A stretch of DNA of 64,000 bases from assembly GCA_024663395.1 (NCBI GenBank), contig JANFAH010000002.1, forward strand, positions 372,001 to 436,000, written 5' to 3'. Source of the stretch: Pisolithus tinctorius (lineage: Eukaryota; Basidiomycota; Agaricomycetes; Boletales; Pisolithaceae). A model generated the notes under the pieces. The model did not search any database and had not been told where the DNA came from. It was given only the letters and a program-made list of their open reading frames with translations. Made by a program: the position numbers and the translations under genes. Positions 32,012-43,439 of this stretch are shown piece after piece (position 1 is the first letter of the stretch; each line of letters starts with the position of its first letter).

Positions 32012-32940
32012 TCAATAGAAGTTAGCAAATCCTAGGAAGGATTGCACATCCTTGACTCTCTTCAGGATGGGCCATTCAGCAATGCCTTGGACCTTGACAG
32101 GGTCCATGGCAACAGTATTTTCCTTGATGATCATTCCAAGGTATTCCACCTTGGTTAGATTGAAATGGCATTTTTCTAACTTGAGGGGTAGTGACAGCTC
32201 CCTCATTCTTTCAAGAACTTGGCAGGTTCTTTGTTTATGTTCTTCAGGGTTGGTGGAGAAGGTGAAAGGTCATCCATATAGACAACCAACCATCCTTTGG
32301 TGATCATGTCTTGGAAAGAGTCATTCATGAATTGCTGGAAGGTGGCAGGAGAGTTGCACAACTTGAAGAACATAACAGTTGGTTCAAAAAGTCCCTTATG
32401 TGTGATGAATGCAGCTTTCCATTGGTCCCCTTCTTTGATACAGACATTGTTATAGCCTGATCTTACATCCATCTTTGTGAAAATGGATGCTCCTTTGAGT
32501 TTGTCAATGAGATCTGAGATGAGAGGAAGGGGATATGCATCCTTCACTGTATTCTTGTTTAGATATTGATAGTCCTGACAGGGATGAAGGGATCCATCTT
32601 TCTTTCCAATGAAGAAGAAAGGTGCTGCTTGAGGAGACTTCAAGGGATGGATTTTGCCTTCATGGAGGTTTTCTTCTATAAATTTCTCTGCAGACTCCCT
32701 CTCAGAAGGGGAAAGTGGGTATGCTTTAGCCACCTTGGGGATGAAGTCATCAACAAGGTTTATGGCAGGGTCATAAGGTTGTGATGGAGGTAGCACTCCA
32801 TTGGAAGGTTTCTCAAAAACCAAGGCAAAGTCTTTAGGTGCCATTCACCCTGTGAATGCGAAGTCCAAGTTTTTGACTTCAGCTTCGGTTAAGAGGGTCA
32901 TGTGATGTGACCTATCATGTGCATCCACCTGAGGTATGCA
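32012..32940 (-). pseudogene. Chromovirus D reverse transcriptase
   Basis: The main frame 32203-32844 carries RT blocks in order: [74 protein letters not shown] and VVYMDD with both catalytic Asp residues (about 32270-32280). It shifts frame to 32012-32206 (LPLKLEKCHFNLTKVEYLGMII, SFLGFANFY). Upstream of a TGA at 32845-32847, MTLLTEAEVKNLDFAFTG continues to about 32940, where the Harbinger element begins. The active site is intact but stops and a frameshift make it a relic. Confidence 0.85.
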
Positions 32941-32971
32941 ACCATTGTCACCCAGTTACTGTGATCATAGG

Positions 32972-34094
32972 ATGTCTGGCTCATCTGCAGGATCAACCCA
33001 CTCATTGCGCTTGCATGGCCTTACAATCAATCCTCTAGACCTGCAGAACCCCCTGCCTCCCCCCAGGACTTGCAAGCAAGCTGCAGTATGGACAACAGAG
33101 GAGGAAGGTGCATTACTGGATTTCTTGGCCTCTCATCTTTCACAGGCTGGCAATGGGAACTTTAAGAAGGCTATGTGGAACACTGCAGCAGCCCACATGG
33201 CTCATAATTATCCACTGGGTCCAGATAACAGTGATAAGACAACTGAATCATGTGAGCAGAAGTTCAAGGCAGTAAGTTGTTGTATCATTCTTTTTTTTTT
33301 GCCTTGCTAACAATTATCCAGCTTAAACAATCCTACTACACTGTCACTGATCTTAAATCAGTGGCCTCTGGCTTTGCTTACAATGACAAGCACAGTGCAA
33401 TGATCTTGCTGGACAATGCCAATCTTTGGTATCAGTATGTAAAGGTAATGTAGTTTTTTTCTTGTCAGATCATCCACTAACATCTAGTCAGGTGCACAAA
33501 GATGCAAAGCCATTTCGCAATTCCAGGTTCCCCCACTTTGCCAGTGTAGAGCTCCTTCTCCCCTCACATGGCCGAGGTCAGTTTATCTACTGGCCACATG
33601 CCACTACTGTGCCTTGTACAACCACGACCTCTGCCTTCAATACTCCTGCCTCTACCACACCCCCCACTGCTTCGACTATTCCTACCCCCCCTGCCTCCCT
33701 CTCCCTCCTCAACATGATGCATGCTCTTAACACTCACTGTTGCAAGGACATGCAGTCTGTGGATCCAAACTTCATCCCCCCTTCTGCACCATCAAATTTT
33801 TTGTTGCATGCATCAGCTGGGTCATTGTTGTCATTGGCTGTCACCAGCATCAGTCACAGAAAAAGGAAAGCCAAGTCTGTTGTGATGTCTGAAGGTGGAT
33901 TGAAGTGCTCTTGGCCCCTGTTGGCCAAAGTGTGTGCTGAAGAAGATTGCAGTTCATTCATCACTGCCATCACCTCCAGGCTCGATAACTTCACACATGT
34001 GATCACTGCCCCATTGCCCCCACCACCCACTACCAATCCCCTCATCAACACTGCCATGGACTACGTCAACAACATGCTGCTAGCTTCCTTTTGA
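32972..34094 (+). CDS. Harbinger-associated SANT/Myb (trihelix) DNA-binding protein, intact
   Basis: Three exons: 32972-33271, 33322-33444, 33492-34094; introns of 50 bp (GTAAGT...TCCAG) and 47 bp (GTAATG...AGTCAG, with CACTAAC branch site). The frame is preserved across both, giving 341 residues with no stop. Residues about 30-140 form a Myb/SANT-like domain (WTTEEEGALLDFLASHL, NFKKAMWNTAAAH, ESCEQKFKALKQSYYTV, LLDNANLWYQYV, AKPFRNSRFPHF). A Thr/Pro-rich linker and a C-terminal helical part with a basic HRKRKAK segment follow. In PIF/Harbinger elements such a protein binds transposon ends and helps the transposase enter the nucleus. It is tail to tail with the transposase, 69 bp apart. Confidence 0.85.
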
Positions 34095-34163
34095 CAATCT
34101 ACATGAGTGTGAAACAATTGTAAGAACATATATTTGTACACCATGAAATCTGAATGTTCAGGC

Positions 34164-36382
34164 TCAGAGAAGGCCCCTAATTGTAAGCTGGTGCTGATAG
34201 TCAATCCACATCACCTCTGCAATGTTGTCATGCATATTATCAGCCCTTCTCCTCTCTGCAGCATCTGCTGGTCCATCATCAAGGCTTCCAATACCATCAT
34301 CCTCTCCTATGTCCATGGCAAGTTCAGGGTCAAAGAACTCTTCTGGATCATAGCACCATATGACATTGTGGAGGGCACAGAGAGCAGCAGGTACTTGAGT
34401 TTGGGTGTGGATGCTATATTCAGGGGGAATTGGAAGAATCCTCCACCTGCATTTTATAACACCAAATATTCATTCAATGGCATTTCTAAGTCCAGCATGG
34501 TGAAGGTTGAATAACTCCTCTTGGTTTTGAGGTCTATAAAACAGAAGTTACAGGTACACTGAGCAGGATGGAATAGCAACTTACCTTAATCCAGCCTGGC
34601 ACCATTCTTTCAGAGGGTAACAAACACCTCAATAGGGAACCAGAAGTGCATCACAGGTCCCAAACCCTGTATCTGCAAGAAGGTACTTCCCAGGTGGCAT
34701 GTGCAAGTCATTCCTGTGTGCATCATGCTACATGGTTGCATCTGCAGTTGACCCATCAAAGCCAGTGAGGGCATATGTGAAGAAGAAGTCAAAATCACAG
34801 ATGAAGAGACAGTTTTGAGATAGGTAGCCCTTCCGGTTCCTCATGTAAGGCTGGTCCTCAGCAGCAGTGAATGCTCAAATATGAGTGCCATCAACTGCAC
34901 CAATACAATCCTGGAAAAATTGGAAGCATGGGTCACTAGTAATCATAGTTGATATGGGAGTGTTGTTGGTGGGGAATTGCACTTGGGATGCATAGAATTG
35001 TTCCCCAGAAAAGAAAGCCAACATTGCTTTGAAATATCTAAAAAATTGTGAGAAAAATATCAGACAGTCCAATGAACTCCCTACCTAGTGATGGTCCCTG
35101 GTGAGTGTTGGAACCTCTCAGCAACATGCTGGGATGACAACCCAGTAACACAGGTGTAGAGGAATACCCCAAGTTGTTCCTCCACAGAAGTTCCATTGTG
35201 AGAAGTGTGAAGTACAGGTTTACCCTTGGAGTGACCAGGCTTCAAGACCGGGTGACAGGGGCTGAGTCCGAGTGGCCAGAATCAAGGCCGAGAGACAGGG
35301 GCCAAGTCCGGTGGGACCGGAGTTGAGGCCGGAGGTTAGGGGCTAAGTCCGGAGGACCGGACTTAAGGCCAGGAGCGTGGGAACAAGACCGGTAGCGTGG
35401 GAAACCGACCGGTGTTGGAGTGCGCACAAGGGGAAGCTGGTCCGGGGTTGGATCTACTTCCCTTGGTCTCAGCTTATGTGCTGTACCCTTATGCAAGCCA
35501 GGGAGAGGTCTGGGACAGGGGTCAGGGATAGCTTAAGGCTTGGCCTTAGCTATAGAGTAGATCAAGGGGTAACACAGAGTTGAGGGTAATACTAAGTTGA
35601 TATTCTGACTGGGGTGCTATGAAGTATGTACAGGGGTTAAATACATGAGGCCGGTCCAGGATAATGAACATAGAGCCGGACTTGTGAACAAGCTATTAGT
35701 GAGATGATTAGCAAGACAAGGATAGCCACAGTGGCTATGCAGAGGCTAATAGCCAAAGTCCGGGTGACCGGCATAACCGGGGTCGGACACAGGATTGTAC
35801 AGTAAGCAAAGTCTGATGAACAGGCTAGACTAAATATAGTACAAACAAAGGGAAACAGACCGGAGTTATGTCCGGGTGACCCGGACATAGACCTAGGAGG
35901 ACCGGGGTGGAGCAGCGCAAGGCCGGGAGGCCAAAACGGACCGGAGATAGGGGTAAAACACCGGACTTGAGTTATGCAGGCCAGAGTTGAGTTATCTAGG
36001 GCCAGGACTGGGTTTTCTAGGCTGGACTAGGACCGGACTTGACCGGAGATAGGGGCTAGGGGTCCGGACTGGACCGAGTCCGAGTCCGAGAGTCATGGAT
36101 ATGACAAGAAGGCACAAAACCATAATGGGTGAGCACCTGCATCAGGTGATCAAAAAGCCCATGGCTGATGCCAAGGCAAGTCCATATCTTGTCTGGATGA
36201 CTATTCAGGAGCTCTAGCATCCACCCCTCACCAGTCAGGATTGAGGTATGGTAGGGGATTGGTTCTGAGTCAGAATGAAAAGGGAGGTCATAGAGGCATA
36301 GCACCTGGATCATCACTGCTACTACAAGTGCAACAAGACAGCAATGATGATGGTGCTGGAGCTGCTGTGCTTCAAGATCCAT
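34164..36382 (-). pseudogene. PIF/Harbinger transposase, interrupted by a solo LTR
   Basis: The N-terminal exon (36382-36112) reads YHTSILTGEGWMLELLNSHPDKI. The frame is cut by a family B LTR (35206-36106, AGAAG duplicated) and resumes at 35200 with VEEQLGVFLYTCVTG and VAERFQHSPGTITR. After an intron (about 35090-35045) come YFKAMLAFF, CIGAVDGTHI (first Asp), LTGFDGSTAD, LADTGFG, and, after a second intron (near 34590-34540), EELFNLHHAGLRNAIE.IFGVIKCRWRIL with the Glu. Internal stops follow GAVDGTHI, ATM, LVPY and RNAIE; TGA for CGA and TAG for TGG are the simple explanations. It ends RGLL at TGA 34164-34166. DDE nuclease of the element, now dead. Confidence 0.85.
35206..36106 (-). mobile_element. 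Family B solo LTR, copy 2
   Basis: 901 bp, minus orientation (plus strand starts TGTGAAGTA and ends GGATATGACA), flanked by AGAAG on both sides (35201-35205 and 36107-36111). Inserted in the N-terminal part of the Harbinger transposase. CpG-rich, with many CCGG motifs. Confidence 0.9.
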
Positions 36383-36449
36383 AGCAGAGTTGTTTGATCT
36401 GTTATCACAATGTTATCTATTGAACTACAAGTTGTGTTGTTGTCTTATA

Positions 36450-36587
36450 TAATCATCACATGACTACATTATTGAAGCAGAAGCCTGAAACTTGGACTTT
36501 GCATTTGCACAGGCATGCACAGCTTATATAATCATCACATGACTACATTGCCAAAGTCGAAGTCAATTTGGAGGGTGAATGGCATCT
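36450..36587 (+). pseudogene. Plus-strand D remnant: start of RT region
   Basis: Aligns with the D sequence just before its RT (ATCACATGAC, then GAAGCnGAAG, CTTGGACTT, AGGGTGAATGGCA...). The block TTATATAATCATCACATGACTACATT occurs twice (about 36446 and 36522), a small local duplication. The following pol is missing and a family C-like LTR fragment takes its place. Confidence 0.5.
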
Positions 36588-36916
36588 AATTGATTTCAGA
36601 CTGAGGGAATACAGGCCAAGTGTCTATGGGTTTATATACTGGAGACAGAATAGCACAGAGACCAGTAATGCTGGTCTCACAAGGATTACTAAGACAATTG
36701 GTAAGAATGGTATTAGTAATATATGACAAAGACAACTGGAGACTGGGACAGGGTGGACTGGGGACAAGGCCAGGCAGAGATCAACTGAAGTGACATGCAC
36801 TGCAAAGCAGAGTTAACCATGCTAGACCATCTGGGGATAAGGGAATTGGTGAGACCAAGGCTGGACTAGATGTATGTGAGGCTGAGTCCAGCCAGGGTTG
36901 AGGCACAGTCATGACA
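36588..36916 (-). mobile_element. Truncated family C-like LTR
   Basis: In its own orientation starts TGTCATGACTGTGCCTCAACC at 36916 and matches the first ~330 bp of the element C LTRs, including the TATA-like AGTATATAAACCC region, ending near TTCAGTCTGAAATCAA. The last ~190 bp are absent. Sequence identity is clearly lower than between the two C LTRs. Confidence 0.65.
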
Positions 36917-37721
36917 CAAGCCCTCCAACTTGAAGAGTTATCCTGCTATGTAAATTGACAGAACCCTCTTCTGTCCCCTGCCAGAACTATTTTGAATGAA
37001 ATGGCACACAAGCAGGTTCCTCTGCTCCTCAGACTTTTTGATATCCTTGGAGGTGCAGACCTCATTTATAACGACCATCAACACCCCATGTTGATCACTC
37101 CCCCTCCTCCTGGGTCTTGAAGACCCTCAACTGCAACTTTTCCTCCAGTTTCCTCCATGTCATCTTCCCCCCTGGCATTGTCATCATCACCCTCCTGCTC
37201 CTCTGGCTCGTAGAGCAGACAGACCCTGCACTTGTCATCTTTCAGGCACTAACCCACTACCTTGCAAGTCTCATGGCTCATCATCACCCTCAGTGGTTGA
37301 CCCTGAAGTTGCCTTTGGTGTCTCTGAGGCTGAACTGGTCTACACTATGAATCAGGTCAAGATTCTCACCCAGTTGCCACCATCTCCTGTGCTTAATGCA
37401 CTCACTGAGGCTGATCATCTTCTAACCCTGTCTGATCCATGCCATCATCAAGCATGCTATGTTTGCCATCACCTTGGGCACATTAGGGTCAGTTGCAGCC
37501 TTTATGAATGCCCCCTTTGCCACACCACCCATCCTGGGCACACCCAAGCCCAGTGTCCATCCATATTCCCCCAATGGTCATTACAAGAAAGAATTTCTAC
37601 TCCTGCCTTGGTAGATGATCATACCCTCATTGGGAGCAAGGATAATGATTTGTATGACAACAATTTTGACTTCAATGACTCTGCTATCAGTAACATGACC
37701 AGGGAGCCTTACAGGGAGTAG
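36917..37721 (+). pseudogene. Plus-strand D copy of the post-integrase zinc-knuckle gene
   Basis: Begins with QALQLEELSCYV and VPLLLRLFDILGGADLIYN, then a broken Pro/Ser-rich part, then an open frame of about 142 codons (37293-37721): VDPEVAFGVSEAELVYTMNQ, CYVCHHLGHIRVSC (CX2CX4HX4C), CPLCHTTHPGHTQAQC, and the acidic end DNDLYDNNFDFNDSAISNM. It stops 37 bp before the 3' LTR. The zinc knuckles would bind nucleic acid. The uninterrupted middle shows the state before the MITE insertion seen in the minus-strand copy. Confidence 0.65.
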
Positions 37722-37758
37722 TTGAAGTCAGGGACTTCAATGCCTAGAAGGGGGGTGA

Positions 37759-38615
37759 TGTTGTGTTTCACCCCTGTTTTCCTCATTTTACCTTTCATTT
37801 ACTTTGTGTTTCCTTCTGTTGGACTTCTTTTCCTTTTCAGGCCATCTTCTCTCGGATCTGATGGCCTCTTATCTCCACCACTAGCATTATCAGCTCATAA
37901 CATGCATAGGATGTGTGTCCCTGTTGTTCAACCAATGGTGTAGTTACCTCATTACATGCAGACACCTCATGGTCTGTTCTCTTGTAGTATTTAGACCACT
38001 GGCTCAAGTCCTGGAACCTGAAGCAACCAAAGACAAAGGTCTTCTCAGCTATCACTTCAAACCAGAGAGTGTGGGAGTAGAACCCATTGATTGAGGGAGA
38101 AGCTCAAAATGAACTAGATTAGAGAAGCTGGCTATGACAAATGATGGGACTTATATACTGCCTTACTGTTTGTACATACTGCCATGAGAGAATGTTCAAG
38201 AAAAAAGTAAACAAAAGAGAAAACTATGCTATTGGACAAAGTTGAACATGTGATGTCAGTGAGGCATGGCCTTACTAAGTATCATGTAAGCATGAAAGAG
38301 TAAGTGAAAGGAAAAGTCCAAGATGACTAAGCATCCCTAAAGCATAACCCTAACCAGAGGGTGGATATATATGGGCAACTAGGAAATGCAGAAGTGAAAA
38401 GTCTACTGGTCATTACAGAACCCCAGACTTGAGCTGCTCAATCATACACAGTGTTCTCTCAGAACTTTGCCCTCAGTGTCCCTCACCTTGACCACTCTTA
38501 CTGGCATTGCCTAAATCCTCTGTTGTTTACAGAGGTTACTGCAGCCATTGCTCAGTAGAAATCATAGTCTGCAGCTGAGCTCCCCTTGTGCCTTGACTCC
38601 AGTCTTAGCATAACA
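37759..38615 (+). mobile_element. 3' LTR of the plus-strand D copy, split by solo LTR F
   Basis: Starts TGTTGTGTTTCACCCC after the purine tract agaaggggggtga. First part 37759-38018, second part 38423-38615, ending TTAGCATAACA; together 453 bp. The match to the two-part minus-strand D LTR confirms both ends. Confidence 0.8.
38019..38417. mobile_element. Solo LTR, family F
   Basis: 399 bp, TGAAGCAACC to GTCATTACA, flanked by GAACC on both sides (38014-38018 and 38418-38422). Inserted inside the D LTR, whose two halves join exactly at GAACC. TATA-like stretches exist on both strands (near 38155 and 38365). Orientation is undecided. No second copy was noticed in the window. Confidence 0.85.
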
Positions 38616-40344
38616 CCTTGGGGAAATGTCACAGACCTGAAAAGGATGGAACAACTGTAATGCTATTATTCAGATATTGGATTAGTAAGTGCATCAACTT
38701 GGAGTAAAATGTCTTACTGTTGATCAATATCAGCTAGAATTTCCATCACTCCAGCCTTTCCATGAGTTTGCTCAAGGTACTTCATCACCCACTCAACCAA
38801 ATGATCCTTAAATGTCCCTTTGATCAGTTGATGTAGGATGTCAGGTGCTAATAACAAGTAAATGCTGGCTCAAGGGAACTTGTTGGTAAATGGCTGCAAC
38901 TGCAATGAGTCCAAATCACATCTAAAATCTGAACTTTGTACCTTGATCTCTGCATATGTCCCCCATTCATCCCACAATTCAACAAGTGAGAATGCATGCG
39001 TCAGCACATCAGCAAGTGAGTGGGAACAAGGCACACTGCTTCCATCCAAGTTATCTGGGGTTGCCATACATCTAGAATGGATCATCAGCCCCATCCAAAA
39101 TACCTTGAATTGTGTCTACTCACCAGCCACACCAATTCTGCACAATACAAGCAAGTAAAACCTGTTCTGGATAGTCAGCAATATAAGGCCCAAGGCCATA
39201 AATGATGCAACAAAAGTGGCCATCTGGGCAGTGGAGAACCTCTGGAGTCATCATACCAGTCTTGAGGGGTCAAAGAATTTGTGCAAGTGCCACATGAAAA
39301 GTTTGTTTCTTGAACTTGCAGAAGAGGACATCATCCAAGTGTTTTTTGCTGGCTGCATTCAAGTCTTGGATCAGTGTATGAGGGAGAGAAGTAAATAGTG
39401 TAACAATCTTTTGGAATAGGTAAGAAAGTTACTAGGATGACAGCATTGTGATGCACATGCCAAACATAGTTATGAACATTACCAATGGAAAGGTAGACAG
39501 GCCAGTAGTCATTCTGGCCCATAGCAACTGATATGGTTGTTTTGTTGCTGCCCAGGATAATCAGGACAAATGTTGCACCATTTGCTTGAGGCTCTTTTGC
39601 AATTTCATCCTGGAAGAATGGTTAGTAATGAAAGCCACCAGTAGTGTGGCTAAGGTATGCACTGCCTGTTCCCAAGCCCACTTGCTGGACATGAAATCCT
39701 TATACCTTTGTGAGTGACTGTCTGCTGAAAATTCATGATATGGAGCATAGTCAATTTCTGCATTGAAGTCAGTATTGGAAAGAATATTCTTGATGACAAC
39801 TTGGGGGTCCCAGAACCAGCATCATATGACTTATTCATCCAGGAAGGAACATCTTCTGATGGTTTGTTGCCACTGTACTTGAGCCTGAAGCTCTCCCAAG
39901 GTGCATCACCTGTTGGGGCCACATCAGTGGTTGTATAGAGATCAGCATGGTCAGAAAATGGTGGGGTATCTTGATGGGGTGTGAGAGACAATCCCCATAA
40001 GTGAAGTAACTGGTTGATATTACCTGCTGACAATTGTGCTTGAGAAAAGAGGAGTTGAGTGGTCTCAAACTCCAGGTGGTTCTGATATGGTGTCCAGTTG
40101 TCTGGACTTCAGGGAGTGTGAAGGGGAGGCAGAGCATCCTGAGGGATGTCCAGACTGTTCTCATTGCAAATCCTTCCTGTGCAACAAAATTCAAGATGGA
40201 TGTAAATAGAAATGAGCCAACATACCTGTCAGTTTGTCATGGTATTCCTGCACAACATTGGGGGGAGGGCATGGTTGAGCATCTTCATGAGTATTGGGTG
40301 CATCAATATTGAAGTTATGGGCTGCATGTAGGTGTGTCCTGTCA
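38616..40344 (-). pseudogene. Plavaka (CACTA-like) transposase remnant
   Basis: Minus-strand frames match the basidiomycete Plavaka transposase in order. N-terminal part: NVVQEYHDKLTG, then a 49-bp intron 40177-40225, then RICNENSLDIP, DNWTPYQNHLEFE, SAGNINQLLHLW, PWESFRLKYSG and VPSWMNKSYDAG. Middle: FVLIILGSNKTTISVAMGQNDYWPVYLSIGNVHN. Then LLACIVQNW and LVELWDEWGTYAEIKV. C-terminal: LVEWVMKYLEQT and a FSGL.HFPK motif with a TGA at the Arg position, near 38630. The D-copy LTR cuts it at 38615, and family A copy 4 at 40345. It is a cut-and-paste transposase relic with multiple stops and shifts. Confidence 0.8.
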
Positions 40345-40348
40345 CCAG

Positions 40349-43069
40349 TGTCACACACCAAAGGTGTTGTGGACAGGGTTACAGCTGACTCTGCCTAACA
40401 CATTGACAAGTTGCACACAATGCCCATGCATGCAGATGAAGACTAAAGCCCTCATGTGTAGAAAGACTGCTGGACATGAGCAGTCATCCTTCACACAAGA
40501 ACAAGTTGTCAGTGCTAAAGAGAAAAGAGGAAGCAAGTTAAGCAGTTTTTAGCACCCATGTATGGCATTCCAGTTTTCATCATATCTCCACCATTTCCAA
40601 AGATATCAACTCTGTTCTCATACTCACTTAATGTGCTCAGCCATGCAATTCTGCCTTCCAAAATTTGGAGAGGATCCTTGCACCCTTTGCATTTCTACAG
40701 CACTCCATCCATCAGACACCCATTTCACTAAGCCTGTCAGAAATGGCTGCCTCTTTGTTGATTGTCTCACTTGTCTCATTTGCCAGAGACAGTGGCTACA
40801 TATATCTTCCAGGCATTCCCACCAGCTTCTGTCCTGAAGTCCCCTGGTTCATCCCATCATTGTCAGCCCTGTCTCATCCCATGCAGCTTGGTCAGCATGT
40901 TCTCCTTGTCAGTATGACTTCCAGAAGGACATTCTTTGGTCACCTCAGGTCTGTCACACAGTTAGAAAGGTCTTATCTGGTTGTTTTAGTCTCCTGTCAT
41001 ATCCATGACTCTCAGACTCGGACTCAGTCCAGTCCGGACCCCTAGCCCCTGTCTCTGGTCAAGTCCGGTCCTAGTCCAGCCTAGAAAACCCAGTCCCAGC
41101 CCTAGATAACTCAACTCCGGCCTGCATAACTCAAGTCCGGTGTTTTACCCCTATCTCCGGTCCGTTTCGGCCTCCCAGCCTTGCGCTGCTCCACCCTGGT
41201 CCTCCTAGGTCTATGTCTGGGTCACCTGGACATAACTCTGGTCTGTTTCCCTTTGTTTGTACTATATTTAGTCTAGCCCATTCATCAGACTTTGCTTACT
41301 GTACAATCCTGTGTCCGACCCCAGTTATGCTGGTCACCCGGACTTTGGCTATTAGCCTCTGCATAGCCACTGTGGCTATCCTTGTCTTGCTAATCATCTC
41401 ACTAATAGCTTATTCACAAGTCCGGCTCTATGTTCATTATCCCGGACCGGCCTCCTGTATTTAACCCCTGTACATACTTCATAGCACCCTCAGTCAGAAT
41501 ATCAACTTAGTATTACCCTCAACTCCATGTTACCCCTCGAGACTACTCTATAGCTAAGGCTGAGCCTTAAGCTATCCCTGACCCCTGTCCCGGACCTCTC
41601 CCTGGCTTGCATAAGGGTACAGCACATAAGCTGAGACCAAGGGAGGTAGATCCAACCCCGGACCGGCTTCCCCCTGTGTGCACTCCAACACCGGTCGGTT
41701 TCCCACGCTCCCGGCCTTGTTCCCACGCTCCCGGCCTTAAGTCCGGTCCTCCGGACTTAGCCCCTAACCTCCGGCCTCAACTCCGGTCCAACCAGACTTG
41801 GCCCCTGTCTCTCGGCCTTGATTCTGGCCACTCGGACTCAGCCCCTGTCACCCGGTCTTGAAGCCCAGTCACCTGAGGGTAAACCCGTACTTCACATCTC
41901 CCCACTTGATGAAGCATATGGATTGCTCCTCCCTGCTCCCTGCACCATCTTTATTCCAATCTTGTCCATCATTCTCCCCACATTATGACAGCTGCAGCAT
42001 AATCTACTGTTCTCTGCCCTCCCTGATTGCATCCATGACAAGTATGATGTGCATCTTGCCTTCTTACTGCAAGATCCAGCAGAGGATGTCCCCCCTTCTC
42101 CTCCTCCTCCATCAGAGCCCCATTCATGAAGCTTTTGTTAACTTCACTGAGAGGATGAAAGGGTGGGAGACACAATCGCTTATGCTCCTGTTGCCCCACA
42201 GACCCCCAATGCTCTAGCCCCTTTGACACTTGACTCATACCCTTCAGTTCTGGAATTAATGCTTCCCTATCTGGAAGCACTGTCCATCTGTCATGCTATC
42301 TTTGGATCTAGAGATGTCTCTGCTGAGATCTGACTTGCATTGCCACCCCCTAATGTGATATCAGTGCACTTACTCAGTTTCTGCCATTATTTGACTCATA
42401 CTGTGATATTTTGACTGTCCTTGACTTGTTCATTGCCAATACTTACCAGTCTTCTTTGCTTGCTTACTTTTTGTTTCTCACTTACTCATCATGATTACTC
42501 AGTCCTTACTCATTACTTACCAAGTGTTTGTGCCCCATTTGTCATAGGCTGTGCTCCCCCTACAGTATATAAACCCCCATGTACTTAGCTACAACCCAAG
42601 CAATCCAGAAGCTATTCACTCAGCAGTCAGTTCAGCACATAACTTGTCATCGACAGTTGAGGCTCATTTGGAAGAGTCTATCTGTCACCATTCATCATAC
42701 TTAGTAGTTGAGGCTCCATGAAGGGGTCTATCTGCCTCCATCCTTTATCTGAAGCTTTATCCCCACTTAGTAAACAGTCTTGCTTAGTCATCCTCCCACT
42801 CCTGGATAACTCAACAATGACTTGTGCTAGGAGTCCTTTCAGCTGAATACCTTTGTTCCATTCAGCATCCCCTGTCTAGTCATCACTCGCTCATCTGTTC
42901 CTGCATAACTTGTCAACAACTTGCACTAGGAGCACCTGCCACTGAAATCCCCCCCACTTAGATTTTTCTACACTCCAGGTTCTGTGGAGGCACACCACCA
43001 CTTGCACATTATTTGTCTTTGGTGTTGGTTTTGGTTGGTTTGCACCACCTTTCCACACTTTGACTCACA
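40349..43069 (+). mobile_element. Family A LTR-like element, copy 4, with nested family B LTR
   Basis: TGTCACACACC to TTTGACTCACA, with CCAG on both sides (40345-40348 and 43070-43073). It is split by a family B LTR at 40995-41896 with TCTCC duplicated; without the insertion it is about 1814 bp. TATA box at about 42562-42574. Frames 40562-40837 and 40665-40990 are the two family frames, disrupted by the inserted LTR. It interrupts the Plavaka N-terminus. Confidence 0.9.
40995..41896 (+). mobile_element. Family B solo LTR, copy 3
   Basis: 902 bp, TGTCATATCCATGAC to TACTTCACA, flanked by TCTCC (40990-40994 and 41897-41901). Removing it restores the family A sequence (GTTTTAGTCTCC joined to CCACTTGATGAAGC), which shows that B inserted after A. 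Confidence 0.95.
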
Positions 43070-43439
43070 CCAGTGGGTGACACAAGCCAACAGCAGCAGC
43101 TTGCAAACTTGCAGGGAATCCAGTGAGCAGTATATGCTCACCATGCAGAACATATTCCAGTCACCAGCAGCACTGAGTATAAAAATGTTACTTAACATTT
43201 CAGCACAAGTTAGAGGAACTATTGGCTAAGGATGCTGACAGTGGGTGGGAAAGACTCAGTTGTGGGTTAATAGAACTTGAAGGCACATGGAACCTAAATA
43301 TTCCTTCATCCCCCCATTCCTACTCAAGGTGCACAAGTGTGTCCTGATCAGATGTTGTGTCCAGTCACCCATGCCAAGAATGCCAATCAGCACCCAGGCC
43401 AAATTATCCTGGACATGACATGAAAGAAGCATACCTCAA

